Shown: positions 36,001 through 45,109 of the stretch, piece by piece
Position numbering within the stretch: the first letter of the stretch is position 1
Layout of the letters: each line of letters begins with the position of its first letter
Source of the DNA: Porifericola rhodea
GTDB lineage: Bacteria; Bacteroidota; Bacteroidia; Cytophagales; Cyclobacteriaceae
Reading direction: 5' to 3'
Length of the DNA: 64,000 nt
Assembly (NCBI RefSeq): GCF_030506305.1
Contig: NZ_CP119421.1
Location: 4,914,501-4,978,500 of the forward strand
Notes under the pieces: model-generated
The model's database searches: none
What the model saw: the letters and a program-made list of their open reading frames with translations, nothing else
Told to the model about the DNA's origin: nothing
Made by a program: the position numbers and the translations under genes

Positions 36001-37063
36001 TCTTTAGCTTTCTCAGGTGCTCTAGGGTATTCTGTTGATAATGAGGGTGAATATGATCTTTAAATCTGGAGGTGGCAATCTCATAATCATTATAGCCCAT
36101 TTTATTTCGCCAGGCCTTATTCACAAACAGTATTTCACCCTCCTCATTAAAAATAAGAATAAGATCAAAAGCAGTGTTAAATAGTTCTGCCAGCAGTTTA
36201 TTCTTCTCCTGAAGTTTACGCTTGACTTCTTTCTGTTCAGAAATATTTTCGGCAAGAATGGTAAGTCCTGAAAACTCTCCTTCAGCCTCATGATAAATAA
36301 TACTTGTCAGATTAAGCTTTACCAGTTTACCACTTTTAGTTTTGATGCTGCGCTTAAGATTGACGTGAATGTCATTTTGTGCAGAAAGTTTTAAAAACTC
36401 CTGCATACTCAGCTTTTTTCCTCTAAGCGGCACAAATTCGTCAAAAAGGTTATTCCCCTTCAGTTCTGCCTCTGTTTCTTCCACGGTTTCCTGCATTGCA
36501 GTATTGGTATAGACGATCTCGCCCTGAGGATCAACACTTACTGCCAGTAAGTTTGCACTTCGTAAAGAGTTTTGCAGCTGATCAAAAGAGACTGTTGATT
36601 TCTGGAAGATGGAAGTATTATTATGCCCATCCAGTACAATCCCTATTTGTACGATATTTTTTTCCTCATTCTTTTTTTGAGAAAGCAAATAGATAGAGGC
36701 ATGCTGCGAAGCACTTTCATTCTGAGAATCGAAATGCAGATTAAGTGATATATTATCTGCCTGCTTTTGCACCGCCTCATCCAGATAATTATGAATTGCC
36801 AGCCTGGAGGCAGGTAGTAAAAGCTTATCAATAGCAGAATCTACACTATCTTTGGTATAGTTATTCCAGATAATGTTACTTTCCTGATCTATCAATTCCC
36901 AACCCTGGGCGTGGTAATCTATAGTGCAAACACATAAAGGAAGGTGTCCATGCTTTAGTAAAAAAGTAGATATGATTTTATACTCTCGTTCCTCTTGATT
37001 AGAATTGCCATTCATACTCAAAAAATAAATGCCTAATTTATCTATTAACGCATCATTTGTCAA
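33017..37063 (-). CDS. Cytoplasmic hybrid histidine kinase (PAS/GAF, REC and HPt)
   Basis: The 1348-residue kinase has no membrane helix. Domains in order: unknown N-terminus (1-155), PAS (about 160-275), PAS with PAC (285-400), GAF (405-565), PAS (575-690), PAS (700-818), HisKA with phospho-accepting H849 in SHEIRTPMNG, HATPase (about 945-1070; N966, DTGIG at 1003-1007, KGTGLGL at 1032-1038), REC (1095-1210; D1145 in FMDIQMPEMDG) and HPt (about 1235-1340; H1287 in LHTLKGN). So a complete multistep phosphorelay is encoded. The multiple sensors suggest several cytosolic signals such as redox or nucleotides, unknown here. It overlaps the response regulator gene by 8 bases. It is divergent from miaA with only 21 bases between the starts. 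Confidence 0.92.
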   Translation of the reverse strand: MTNDALIDKLGIYFLSMNGNSNQEEREYKIISTFLLKHGHLPLCVCTIDYHAQGWELIDQESNIIWNNYTKDSVDSAIDKLLLPASRLAIHNYLDEAVQKQADNISLNLHFDSQNESASQHASIYLLSQKKNEEKNIVQIGIVLDGHNNTSIFQKSTVSFDQLQNSLRSANLLAVSVDPQGEIVYTNTAMQETVEETEAELKGNNLFDEFVPLRGKKLSMQEFLKLSAQNDIHVNLKRSIKTKSGKLVKLNLTSIIYHEAEGEFSGLTILAENISEQKEVKRKLQEKNKLLAELFNTAFDLILIFNEEGEILFVNKAWRNKMGYNDYEIATSRFKDHIHPHYQQNTLEHLRKLKTDNAGGTFNTIFVNNAGKNVYVSGSVTVKKVGLEQVEYRGIFHDISDQVRAEKAQNLYNSIANQTIHSPDLETLFFNIHRELKRVVQADNFYIALLGEDQKISFPYFISGQRKNIDRSESHRQQKDLVRYVIKRNEPTFLYQRDLYELLEAEEINSLGIMPQVWLGVPLKIKKRTIGLISLQHFESFEGLTTRDLDLLDFVSGQVALAIERKLNEEKLNEQTSRLNAIFQSSSHLMWSIDRSFRLTTFNKNFERFALERYGIAPMMGEIFNHASPKATEEYLNIWKKRYEMALEGIPSEYELHLENENMPPKWYQIFINPIYREDGSIREVSGIAHDVSVKKESELHMIESEEKFRNIFESFQDIYFRCRLDGTITLISPSVHELTDYETYDVVGKNITNYYLYDSRTKNLIRQLVKYKRVRNFEASVIKADGDLLQCICNVRLIYNYSRKPVEIEGVARDITQLKKASQQLQRAKEVAERSLKVKEGFLANMSHEIRTPMNGIVSMIDLLADTPLDAEQQDFVQTIKKSSELLLNILNDILDLSKIEAGKMKLHRSTVALSSIPERVHALFSQQARSKNISFNFSLEKGLPEHVKVDETRVLQIASNLSSNAIKFTEPEGEVNIQVTKVNDARLKSNKEIMLRITVSDTGIGISEEAQAQLFQSFNQVDSSVTKKYKGTGLGLAISKQLANLMGGEVGLESRKGEGSSFWFTFKAVLTEAPVAQQPANEEASQYLEELQPHVLLVDDNLINRKVSAKILEKAYCRVTLADSGKQAISLVQQQNFDVIFMDIQMPEMDGIAATKIIRELPITNLPPIIAMTAYSMQGDKEKFINAGMDDYVSKPIRPKLLVEKLVEILLSRSEEDNYQHPSEDSPSAEKIVNFEVLKELEKYGGKEIIIDTLDDFEKEAAALINSIRESFEKADYDDILSKLHTLKGNSSTLGIDRLAQLVTRLEADLKQDTKALTTHDLDRLDLYFSEFQHKFKSFLNSYTNG

Positions 37064-37084
37064 AGACTTATCTCTATTGCTAAG

Positions 37085-38029
37085 ATGAGTACAAATAATA
37101 CACCAAGCCTTATCATTCTTCTGGGAGCTACTGCTGTTGGCAAAACCAGCACCTCTATTGCCCTGGCACAGTGGCTAGACACCGAAATTGTGTCTACTGA
37201 CTCTCGCCAGTTTTATCAGGAAATGACTATTGGCACTGCTAAGCCAACGCACGAAGAGCAGGCTGGGGTTCCGCATCATCTGGTAGATTTTTTATCGGTT
37301 AGAGATAATTATGATGTTAAGCAGTTTGAACGTGATGCGCTACAGGCTATTGCCCATATTTTTGAAAAAAAACCTTATGCCATAGCTACAGGAGGTTCTG
37401 GCTTATACGTGAAGACTCTTTGCGAAGGCATTGATGAGATGCCAGATACACCTGAGCATATACGTCAGGAGCTTCAGCAAAAGCTTGAGCAGGAAGGTCT
37501 TGTAAGTTTAGCAGAGGAGCTAAAAATGGTAGACCCACATTACTATCAGGAGGCTGACCTGCAGAACCCCCGTAGAGTAATACGTGCACTGGAAGTATAT
37601 TATACTACCAAAAAACCTTATTCTTCTTTTATAAACCAGTCTGAAGTTAAGGAAAAAAGGCCATTTAATATTATCAAAATTGGGTTAGCGCGTGAAAGGG
37701 AAGAGCTCTACGCCCGCATTAATCTGAGAGTAGACCAAATGGTAAAAGAAGGTTTGTTTGATGAAGCAAAGGCCTTGCAAGCCTACGAAAACCATAACGC
37801 ATTGCAGACTGTAGGCTATCAGGAGATTTTTCCTTACCTGCGAGGAGAGTACGATAAGGATGAAGCTATTCGTTTAATTAAGAGAAATACCCGTAGATTT
37901 GCCAAAAGACAGCTCACCTGGTTCAGAAGAGATCATGATGTAGAGTGGTTTGATCTGAGCAAAAATGAAAAGCAATCGCTGAAATCAATTAAACAATATT
38001 TGAAAGCTAGATTAGAGATACGTGCATAA
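37085..38029 (+). CDS. miaA: tRNA dimethylallyltransferase
   Basis: This 314-residue enzyme adds a dimethylallyl group to A37 of tRNAs that read codons starting with U. The P-loop GATAVGKTS (about 14-22) and the STDSRQFYQEMTIGTAKP segment (about 38-55) are family signatures, and the VPHHLVDFL and ATGGSGLYVKTL motifs are present. Arg-rich FAKRQLTWFRRD near the C-terminus is typical. The end overlaps the start of the rqcH gene by 8 bases, so the two are coupled. Confidence 0.96.
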   Translation: MSTNNTPSLIILLGATAVGKTSTSIALAQWLDTEIVSTDSRQFYQEMTIGTAKPTHEEQAGVPHHLVDFLSVRDNYDVKQFERDALQAIAHIFEKKPYAIATGGSGLYVKTLCEGIDEMPDTPEHIRQELQQKLEQEGLVSLAEELKMVDPHYYQEADLQNPRRVIRALEVYYTTKKPYSSFINQSEVKEKRPFNIIKIGLAREREELYARINLRVDQMVKEGLFDEAKALQAYENHNALQTVGYQEIFPYLRGEYDKDEAIRLIKRNTRRFAKRQLTWFRRDHDVEWFDLSKNEKQSLKSIKQYLKARLEIRA

Positions 38030-39605
38030 TAATTACTATTTTTTTAGACTTTTAAGCAAGCAGCTTGAGAAACAACTGAATGGCTGGATTGTAGCTACCT
38101 GCTTTAGCCAGAATAAAGATGAGTTGATTATCGGGCTAACTGACCCACACCCTCCTCACCATGAGTTCTATATTAAAGCACTCCTGGAAAGTCAGTTCTC
38201 CTGCTTGCACTTTCCAGAAAATTTTCATCGCAGTAAAAGAAACAGTGTTGATCTTTTTTCGCAGATATTAGACACACAAGTGGTAGAAGTTAGGCAAACA
38301 CCTAACGACCGTAGCTTTTCACTTATGTTACAAAGTGTAGAAGAGCCCAATCAGACTTATCAGCTTGTATTTAAAATGCACGGTAATCGGGCAAATGTTA
38401 TTCTGCTACAAGGCAAAGAAGTGTTATCTATTTTTAAGCATCAGTTAATTAAAGACGAGCATCTAGATCCTGAAGTCCTTCCTCTAAAGATTGAACATAG
38501 CTTTGCAAACTTTGAAGTTAAAGAAGGAAAAGCTAACAAACTTTATCCTACACTGGGTCCGCTACCTGTAAAGTATCTGGAGCAACAAGCTTATGAAGAT
38601 GCCTCTTTAGAAGAAAAATGGCGTATGCTGGAAAGTATGTTACATTTGCTTAAGAATCCAGAGGCTATATATACCACCTTCATCAATGGCAGCTTCCATC
38701 TTTCTTTGCTAGCTGTTGGAGAGATTGAGCAGAGCTTTCAGGAGCCCATTCAGGCAATTAACCACTTTTTTTTAAAGTACATTCGGGATTTTCACCTGCT
38801 ACAGGAGAAGAATACTCTACTTAAAAAGTTAGGCAAGCAGATTACCCAAACCGAAAACTATATTCAGAAAAACGATACCAAACTGAATGAATTGGAAGAA
38901 GGCGCACAGTATAGCCAGATTGCTGACATAATTATGGCAAATATGCATCAGATTCCTCCCAACAGCAGAAAAGTTGTGTTCAACAACTTTTATACTAATC
39001 AGCCCATTGAGATTAAGCTCAAACAAAACGTCAGTCCGCAAAAAAATGCAGAGGCGCTGTATCGTAAAGCCAAAAACCAGAAGATAGAACTGGAAAAACT
39101 GAAAGCTAATATCGCTCTAAAAGAGGATCGCTTACTTCATCTTTACGAGCACCTGGAAAAGCTGGAAAAGTTGGAACATGTAAGGGATATTCGCCAGTAT
39201 GCAAAAGACCATAATCTGGAAGAAGAACTGAATGAGAGGGAAGAGGTGCTACCTTACCGCAGTTTTGAAATTAGAGGCTATCAGGTTTGGGTAGGAAAGA
39301 ATGCTAAAAACAACGATACCCTGCTAAGAAATTACAGCTGGAAAGAAGATTTATGGCTACATGCCAAAGATGTGCCTGGTTCCCATGTATTAATCAAGCA
39401 CCAGGCCGGAAAAAACTTTCCTAAAGATGTTGTGGAACAGGCGGCTTCTTTAGCGGCTTACTATTCAAAAAGAAAGACAGACAGCCTTTGTCCTGTTATC
39501 GTTACGCCCAGAAAATTTGTGCGTAAGTCTAAGGATATGCAAGCAGGTCAGGTGATTGTTAGCCAGGAAGAGGTAATTATGGTAGAACCAAAAATGCCAG
39601 GCTAA
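38022..39605 (+). CDS. rqcH: NFACT-family ribosome quality-control protein (RqcH-like)
   Basis: The 527-residue protein has NFACT-N (about 1-170), a helix-hairpin/coiled-coil middle (about 255-400) and a C-terminal NFACT-R domain with WLHAKDVPGSHVLIKH (about 445-460). In bacteria the RqcH homologue binds obstructed large subunits and recruits tRNA-Ala to add alanine tails. D96-R97 in PNDRSF matches by position the Asp-Arg pair (D97/R98 in B. subtilis RqcH) needed for tailing. The start is GTG at 38022, overlapping miaA. It is convergent with yebC. Older annotation calls this family fibronectin-binding protein; that role is not supported here. Confidence 0.88.
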   Translation: MHNNYYFFRLLSKQLEKQLNGWIVATCFSQNKDELIIGLTDPHPPHHEFYIKALLESQFSCLHFPENFHRSKRNSVDLFSQILDTQVVEVRQTPNDRSFSLMLQSVEEPNQTYQLVFKMHGNRANVILLQGKEVLSIFKHQLIKDEHLDPEVLPLKIEHSFANFEVKEGKANKLYPTLGPLPVKYLEQQAYEDASLEEKWRMLESMLHLLKNPEAIYTTFINGSFHLSLLAVGEIEQSFQEPIQAINHFFLKYIRDFHLLQEKNTLLKKLGKQITQTENYIQKNDTKLNELEEGAQYSQIADIIMANMHQIPPNSRKVVFNNFYTNQPIEIKLKQNVSPQKNAEALYRKAKNQKIELEKLKANIALKEDRLLHLYEHLEKLEKLEHVRDIRQYAKDHNLEEELNEREEVLPYRSFEIRGYQVWVGKNAKNNDTLLRNYSWKEDLWLHAKDVPGSHVLIKHQAGKNFPKDVVEQAASLAAYYSKRKTDSLCPVIVTPRKFVRKSKDMQAGQVIVSQEEVIMVEPKMPG

Positions 39606-39618
39606 TTGGAGTGGTGAC

Positions 39619-40371
39619 TTACACCATCTCCATCTGCTCATCTGTAGCTTCAAGGTTGTGATAAACCTTAGCTACATCATCATCGTCTTCCAGAAGTTCT
39701 ATAAGTTTAATAACACTCAAAAAGGCTTCGTTATCAAGACTGACTGTAGTTGTTGGTATTCTTTGAAGCTCAGCACTTTCCGTTTCTATATCCATCTCTT
39801 CCAGTTTATTCTGGAGGCTGCCAAAATCTTCCATAGCTGTACTTATCTGTACGTAGCCATTTTCGTTGTCAAACTCTACTTCTTCTACTCCTCCATCAAT
39901 AAGCTCCAGCATAAAGCTATCTTCATCGGTAATGTGTTCGGGACGACGAAAGCTGAAGATTCCTTTGCGATCAAACAAAAACTCTACTGAACCATTTTTA
40001 CCCAGACTACCACCGTTTTTAGTAAAAATAGAACGTACACTGGCTACTGTGCGGTTTAGGTTATCTGTAGTACATTCTACAAATACAGCTACCCCATGGG
40101 GAGCATAGCCTTCATAGGTAATATCAAAATATTCTTCAGCATCAGCCCCAGAACCTTTGCTTATAGCTCTTTCTATGGTGTCTTTAGGCATATTGGCCCC
40201 TTTCGCATTTTGTATAGCCAAGCGGAGGCGTGGATTACCATCGGGGTCTGGGCCAGCTTCTTTAGCCGCTACTGTAATTTCTTTAATAAGTTTGGTAAAG
40301 ACCTTAGCGCGCTTAGCATCCTGAGCGCCTTTTCGTCGCTTGATGTTAGCCCATTTACTATGTCCTGCCAT
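39619..40371 (-). CDS. yebC: YebC/PmpR-family protein
   Basis: This 250-residue protein belongs to the YebC family. It starts MAGHSKWANIKRRKGAQDAKR, the family signature, and has the three-domain layout including NAKGANMPKDTIERAI and the YEGYAPHGVAVFVECTTDN segment (about 80-107). YebC was described as a DNA-binding transcription regulator; more recent work on the family points to relief of ribosome stalling. Both remain possible. Its position beside rqcH and miaA fits a translation role. It is transcribed on the minus strand upstream of nothing obvious, with porV 29 bases before it on the same strand. Confidence 0.93.
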   Translation of the reverse strand: MAGHSKWANIKRRKGAQDAKRAKVFTKLIKEITVAAKEAGPDPDGNPRLRLAIQNAKGANMPKDTIERAISKGSGADAEEYFDITYEGYAPHGVAVFVECTTDNLNRTVASVRSIFTKNGGSLGKNGSVEFLFDRKGIFSFRRPEHITDEDSFMLELIDGGVEEVEFDNENGYVQISTAMEDFGSLQNKLEEMDIETESAELQRIPTTTVSLDNEAFLSVIKLIELLEDDDDVAKVYHNLEATDEQMEMV

Positions 40372-40400
40372 ACTAAAATTTAATTCTTACTTTCTAAATT

Positions 40401-41591
40401 TTACTGTTCCGTTACAGACTCTTGAAGTCCCTGGTCTAAGTTAAATTGTAAGGTTACTCTTAAAGTTTCCTGTAGGGGGTGGTTGTTTTGTCCGCCACCG
40501 CCTTGTGGTAGCAGATACGCAAAGTCTACTCCAAATACCTGATAACGCAAGCCAATACCAGCGGTGATGTATCGGCGATTACCTTTGTCCTTGTTTTCGT
40601 GGTAATAGCCGGTTCTTACAGCAAACAGATCGTTGTACCAATACTCTACACCAAAGGAAAGCATAATCTCTTTTAGCTCTTCGCTAAAGCCATCTGGCGC
40701 ATCGCCAAACGAGCCAAACATACCTTGTAGTAAACCTTTTTCTTTATAAGTTAAGGTGCTATCTGGTGTAGGCACTAAAAGTTTATTGATGTCAAAAGCA
40801 AAGGTAAGCTTATTGTATGGATCTAGATTAGTAGTAAATGCTGTTCCTAAACGAAGGTTTGTAGGAAGAAAATCCGCGTTATCCTCATCCAGATAAGTGA
40901 TCTTGGGACCAATGTTAGAAATTACGGCACCAAAAGCGATATTGTTCTTCTTGCCACCTACCACAGCTTCTTTGTTGTAGAACACACTAATGTCGGCTGC
41001 TGCGCTTATACCTGCTTTACCATCACCAGCACCGCTGCCCGAAGTAGTACCGGCAAAAAGATTAGAATGGATAAACCTACCAGTTAGTCCCGCACTTAAA
41101 TTTTCACCCAGCTTCATGGCGAAAGTACCAGATAAAGAAAACTCACGAGGACTCACCAGTTGAAGTTCCTGCCCCTGCTCATTCGTAAGCTGAATATCTC
41201 CCAGGTCAAAATAAGTTAGCGAGAGGGCTAGTGCCTGATCCTGATTAATTTTTTTGTAGCCAGTTAGGTAAGAGAGCGACATATCGCTTACAATTTTAGA
41301 AAGCCAGGGCGTAAAAGAGCCAGCTACTCCAAAGTCGGTGTCCATATAAGCCAGCTTGGCAGCATTCCAGTAAGTTGCGTTAGCATCAGGAGAGGTAGCC
41401 GCCCCCACATCGCCCATAGCGCCTGAGCGGGAGTCTGGCGTAATAGATAAGAAAGGAACACCAGTAGTAATAACGCGCTTACCATCTTGCCCTAAAATCG
41501 TATATCCACCCGGAGTGGTTTGTGCAAATACATGAACTCCTGCAAGCAGAATCAGGGCAGTACATAAAGTGGATTTGAATATCTTTAACAT
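40401..41591 (-). CDS. porV: Type IX secretion outer-membrane protein PorV
   Basis: The 396-residue protein is a FadL-like outer-membrane barrel of the Type IX secretion system, which shuttles C-terminal-signal cargo from the translocon to the attachment complex. It has a signal peptide ending in VFAQTTPGG. The characteristic SRSGAMGDVGAATSPDANATYWNAAKLAY segment (about 55-82) marks the FadL/PorV family. The end has aromatic-alternating barrel strands. It lies 31 bases after porU, an order conserved in Bacteroidota. PorV binds PorU in known systems. Confidence 0.92.
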   Translation of the reverse strand: MLKIFKSTLCTALILLAGVHVFAQTTPGGYTILGQDGKRVITTGVPFLSITPDSRSGAMGDVGAATSPDANATYWNAAKLAYMDTDFGVAGSFTPWLSKIVSDMSLSYLTGYKKINQDQALALSLTYFDLGDIQLTNEQGQELQLVSPREFSLSGTFAMKLGENLSAGLTGRFIHSNLFAGTTSGSGAGDGKAGISAAADISVFYNKEAVVGGKKNNIAFGAVISNIGPKITYLDEDNADFLPTNLRLGTAFTTNLDPYNKLTFAFDINKLLVPTPDSTLTYKEKGLLQGMFGSFGDAPDGFSEELKEIMLSFGVEYWYNDLFAVRTGYYHENKDKGNRRYITAGIGLRYQVFGVDFAYLLPQGGGGQNNHPLQETLRVTLQFNLDQGLQESVTEQ

Positions 41592-41622
41592 GAATAGTGT
41601 GTATTACTACAGTTAAATATAA

Positions 41623-44600
41623 TTAATTAGTTAGAATAATTTTTAAGCTTTCTTTAGCTTCTTGATGGTCGTTAAGCGACCTCACATTTATCTTTACCAG
41701 GTAGATTCCCCGGCTTAAACTATACTCATTTTGAACTTCCGGTAACCATTCCCAGAGATTGAGACGACTATCGCTAGACTCAAAAGTTTTACTAAGTTGA
41801 GCCACTTTTTTGCCTGAGCTGTCATGAATCTGCATATCTACTTGTAAATCTTCCCCTGCCCTGTTATGATCAAGTACAAAGGTAGTAGATGTGTGTACAG
41901 GATTCGGATAATTGTAAAAACTTTTAATAGAAAAAGCATCGGAATCTGAAACAAAAAACTCAACAACAGACGTATTACTGTTGTTATGGGTATCCCACGC
42001 CTGCAATGTTAATACATATTTTCCATCTTCCAAATAACCCAAAGGATAGCGAACCCACCCACTTTGATACTCATCGGTTTCAGTAATATAAAAATCGTTA
42101 AGTATAATTTGTTTATCCTCCTCTCCTTCTCTGCTTAGTGCAGCCTTAATCTCATGACCAGCCTGCTGTCGGCTCAAATTTATGCCCTGCTCATCCCACA
42201 ATCGTGCCAGCAGGAGAGGCGTACTACCCGTCACATTACCATTTGCAAAACTTATATCGTCAATAAAGAGCTGAATATCGGGTCCCTTTTGGTCTATAGA
42301 AGCATGAGCCTCGCTACCACCAATTACAATATTTCGTTTTCCACCAAAAGCATCTGTGTTATTATTGCCAGAGCGAGCATACATATTCAGGCTACCAGCA
42401 CCTGCCTGATAAGTAATATTTTTCGGAATGATAAAATCTATCACAAATTGACCATTTTTTACGCTCGCACGACCTCTGTGGATAACGTTTTGGGTCTCCT
42501 TAAATTGCATGACCGTTTCTTCATTACCCTTGGTACTTACCAGATAGGGCTTGTCATGTAAGACTAAAGTCAACTCTCCGTTAAAATCATTAGCCAGGCT
42601 GTTTGTCAGGGGGGCTTCTATATGACCATATAATGTTAATCTAGATAGCGCCTTAAGCGTATCCTGCACTCTACTATCTAATGAAAGTATGCTATCCGCC
42701 ACAATGTTTAACTGTGGGTAGGCTAAACGCATAGAAGGATCTGCCAAAAGGGAAAAGTTTCGGTTGTCTCTTCCATTTAGTGCATCGTTTTTTGTTTGAC
42801 GGAAGATATCCCCAATTCTTTGATGCTGTCCATTAGGCCGTTCAAAAATGTGCTGGTAAAATGCCAGATTTAGCAGGTAGTTCGTATTGGAGAAGACAGG
42901 CCGTGCTGTTGTTACCAAGCCTATTGCTCCGCCCTCCGGGTTGAGAACCAGGGCCTCCGCGCCTGATAATTGTTGTGGATAATCGTGGCGGCCAAACTCA
43001 CAGGTTGCTGTTACAAAAAATGGTAGTCTGTCCAGATTGTCCCATTGAGAAATCATGCTCATGGTAAGCACACTTTCATCGGTTAATCTCTGCTCATTTC
43101 CATGACCTACAAAATTGAAAAGAAGCACACCGTTTATAATTGCGTCATCTACCGCCTGGTTCACCTGCGGAGCCAGCTCCTGATTGGGAAAGGTTTCCTG
43201 ATCGTAGGCATCCAGGTAAATTTTATGCGTAGCATAGCCCTCATAGCCTTCAATAATTTTTTCAGACAGCAGTTCACTGTCCTTCTGATAGCGATCATTG
43301 TCTCCATCATCTGCTAAAAAAGCTACTCTTGTACGCCAGTCTCCTAAAGTCAGTGGATTGCTCGCATAATGCACAAGTTTATTAACTACCGCCCGGGCTT
43401 CCTCTATGGTTTTTATCGGGAGCCTACCTACTCCAATATCCATAGTATGATCACCAGAATAGCTCTCCTCCCACTCTCCCTCACTATCTTCCATAAATCC
43501 GTAATAATCATCTGAGGGGTAGCTGTAAATAGGATGTATAGAATTTCTGGATTGGTAGGTAGGAACAAAATTGGTATTACCGTCTATTCGGCTTTTATAG
43601 TCGTACGAAGATTTACCAAACAATAGTAAATATTTAAAGGTCTTGCTATCCCGATCGTACAAGTCTTTCGCAAAATTTCGGATGGCAGATACATCCTGTC
43701 TTCCGGAGGCATACTGCCGATAAACTTCTTGGGTGCTTACCACCGCTACCTTTAAATGATCATGTTGTCTACGGAACTCAGCCAGTTGCTCCGCTTCTTC
43801 TCTAAACAACTCATGAGTGATAATTAGCAGTTCAGGCGGCTGAGAAAAATTTAGATTCTGATTCTCAACTCTACCGTGCCATTCTACCATCGGTAGCCTA
43901 TCTGGCTGAAAAATCACATATTCGTTCAGACTATTCAGACTGGCATCTACAAAGCTCCATCGGCTATCAGCATAAGAAGCACTAACTTTCTGAGGCCTAA
44001 GCGCTTGATTTAGCTTCCATATCTGGGCTTCAGTCACGTCAGACTGTATGCTAAATTTTGTATAAGCCTGCTTTGTACTTGCTGTGCTTCTAAAAAACAG
44101 TAAAGAGTCTTTAAATATGAGCTGTGCAGGATAGGTAATAAGTAGCTTGTTCAGATGCGCTGAACCGGATGAAGCTGCCAACTGTAGGTTTAGCTGTAGC
44201 TCTTGGGTTCCTGCCAGTTCACTTGCCTTTATTGTAGTACTAGTACTAGCCTCCTTACCTTTCGCAGCATATGTACCATCAATAATAGCGGGTAGCTCTA
44301 AAGTAGTAATTTCAGTTCCATTTACACTTAGCCTAAGCTCAGCATTAGAAAATGAGCGACTTAAGGCATCTAGTGTAAACTTAATTTTAGATTCTGTAGC
44401 CAGATTAAGGTCAGTAATATTAAAGTTCAGGCTCTCTCCAGAGGACAGTTTTTCTCCGTACCATTCTCTTCCCGAACCGGGGCTTAAAATATTGTAAAGG
44501 TCTGCCTCATGTATCCAGTGATTATCAAAGGTACTGACTTCGGTTGCCGTAGGGCTATGATCATTTTCGGCGGATTCAATTTTGAGCAGATTGCCTTCAG

Positions 44601-45084
44601 TAGGTGTAAAATAGTAATAGGCACTATCAGCATAGAGATTTTTCTCATAGTTAAGTACGTACTCTCCATCTTCTGCCTGAGAGAAAGTAGCTTTATCTGG
44701 TCCCTGGGCGTAAAATAGAAGATAGTCTTCCTCATCAAAACTATCATCTTCCAGGCCTACGGGATATACGGCACACTCAGGCAAATCATGAAAGCGAGGT
44801 TCTGACAGACTTTGAGCTAGCATACCTCCTCCAAAACCAAATACCCCTACGCTTGAGGGCTTAATCTGAGATAAGTTTATTCCTAATGCTTGTAACTGGG
44901 AGCCATCTATTTTGTAAACGCCATCTTTGGAGATAGCAAACTGATACCATTCGCCAGAGGATAAGACAGAAGATTGTTGGGCAACAACTGTAGTACTAGC
45001 TGAGATCCAGCACAGTAGAATGATATATAGGAGCAAACAGGGCTGACGCATTAAAGCACATGCATATTTGATTAAGCTACGCAA
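41623..45084 (-). CDS. porU: Type IX secretion C-terminal signal peptidase PorU
   Basis: The 1153-residue protein is the gingipain-type (C25) sortase-like peptidase that cleaves the C-terminal signal of T9SS cargo and attaches cargo to anionic lipopolysaccharide. A signal peptide ends near SASTTVVAQ. The catalytic His661 (FVGHGNEQ) and Cys695 (TATCEFGRH) are intact. The C-terminus (about 1055-1153) is itself a type A T9SS signal domain: FYNYPNPVHTSTTFVL, IHDSSGKKV, SRGIYLVKI. PorU in Porphyromonas gingivalis also has such a domain. It is coupled to porV and follows purS by 25 bases. Confidence 0.93.
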   Translation of the reverse strand: MRSLIKYACALMRQPCLLLYIILLCWISASTTVVAQQSSVLSSGEWYQFAISKDGVYKIDGSQLQALGINLSQIKPSSVGVFGFGGGMLAQSLSEPRFHDLPECAVYPVGLEDDSFDEEDYLLFYAQGPDKATFSQAEDGEYVLNYEKNLYADSAYYYFTPTEGNLLKIESAENDHSPTATEVSTFDNHWIHEADLYNILSPGSGREWYGEKLSSGESLNFNITDLNLATESKIKFTLDALSRSFSNAELRLSVNGTEITTLELPAIIDGTYAAKGKEASTSTTIKASELAGTQELQLNLQLAASSGSAHLNKLLITYPAQLIFKDSLLFFRSTASTKQAYTKFSIQSDVTEAQIWKLNQALRPQKVSASYADSRWSFVDASLNSLNEYVIFQPDRLPMVEWHGRVENQNLNFSQPPELLIITHELFREEAEQLAEFRRQHDHLKVAVVSTQEVYRQYASGRQDVSAIRNFAKDLYDRDSKTFKYLLLFGKSSYDYKSRIDGNTNFVPTYQSRNSIHPIYSYPSDDYYGFMEDSEGEWEESYSGDHTMDIGVGRLPIKTIEEARAVVNKLVHYASNPLTLGDWRTRVAFLADDGDNDRYQKDSELLSEKIIEGYEGYATHKIYLDAYDQETFPNQELAPQVNQAVDDAIINGVLLFNFVGHGNEQRLTDESVLTMSMISQWDNLDRLPFFVTATCEFGRHDYPQQLSGAEALVLNPEGGAIGLVTTARPVFSNTNYLLNLAFYQHIFERPNGQHQRIGDIFRQTKNDALNGRDNRNFSLLADPSMRLAYPQLNIVADSILSLDSRVQDTLKALSRLTLYGHIEAPLTNSLANDFNGELTLVLHDKPYLVSTKGNEETVMQFKETQNVIHRGRASVKNGQFVIDFIIPKNITYQAGAGSLNMYARSGNNNTDAFGGKRNIVIGGSEAHASIDQKGPDIQLFIDDISFANGNVTGSTPLLLARLWDEQGINLSRQQAGHEIKAALSREGEEDKQIILNDFYITETDEYQSGWVRYPLGYLEDGKYVLTLQAWDTHNNSNTSVVEFFVSDSDAFSIKSFYNYPNPVHTSTTFVLDHNRAGEDLQVDMQIHDSSGKKVAQLSKTFESSDSRLNLWEWLPEVQNEYSLSRGIYLVKINVRSLNDHQEAKESLKIILTN

Positions 45085-45109
45085 AAATCAGCCCTTTATT
45101 ATTAGGAGA

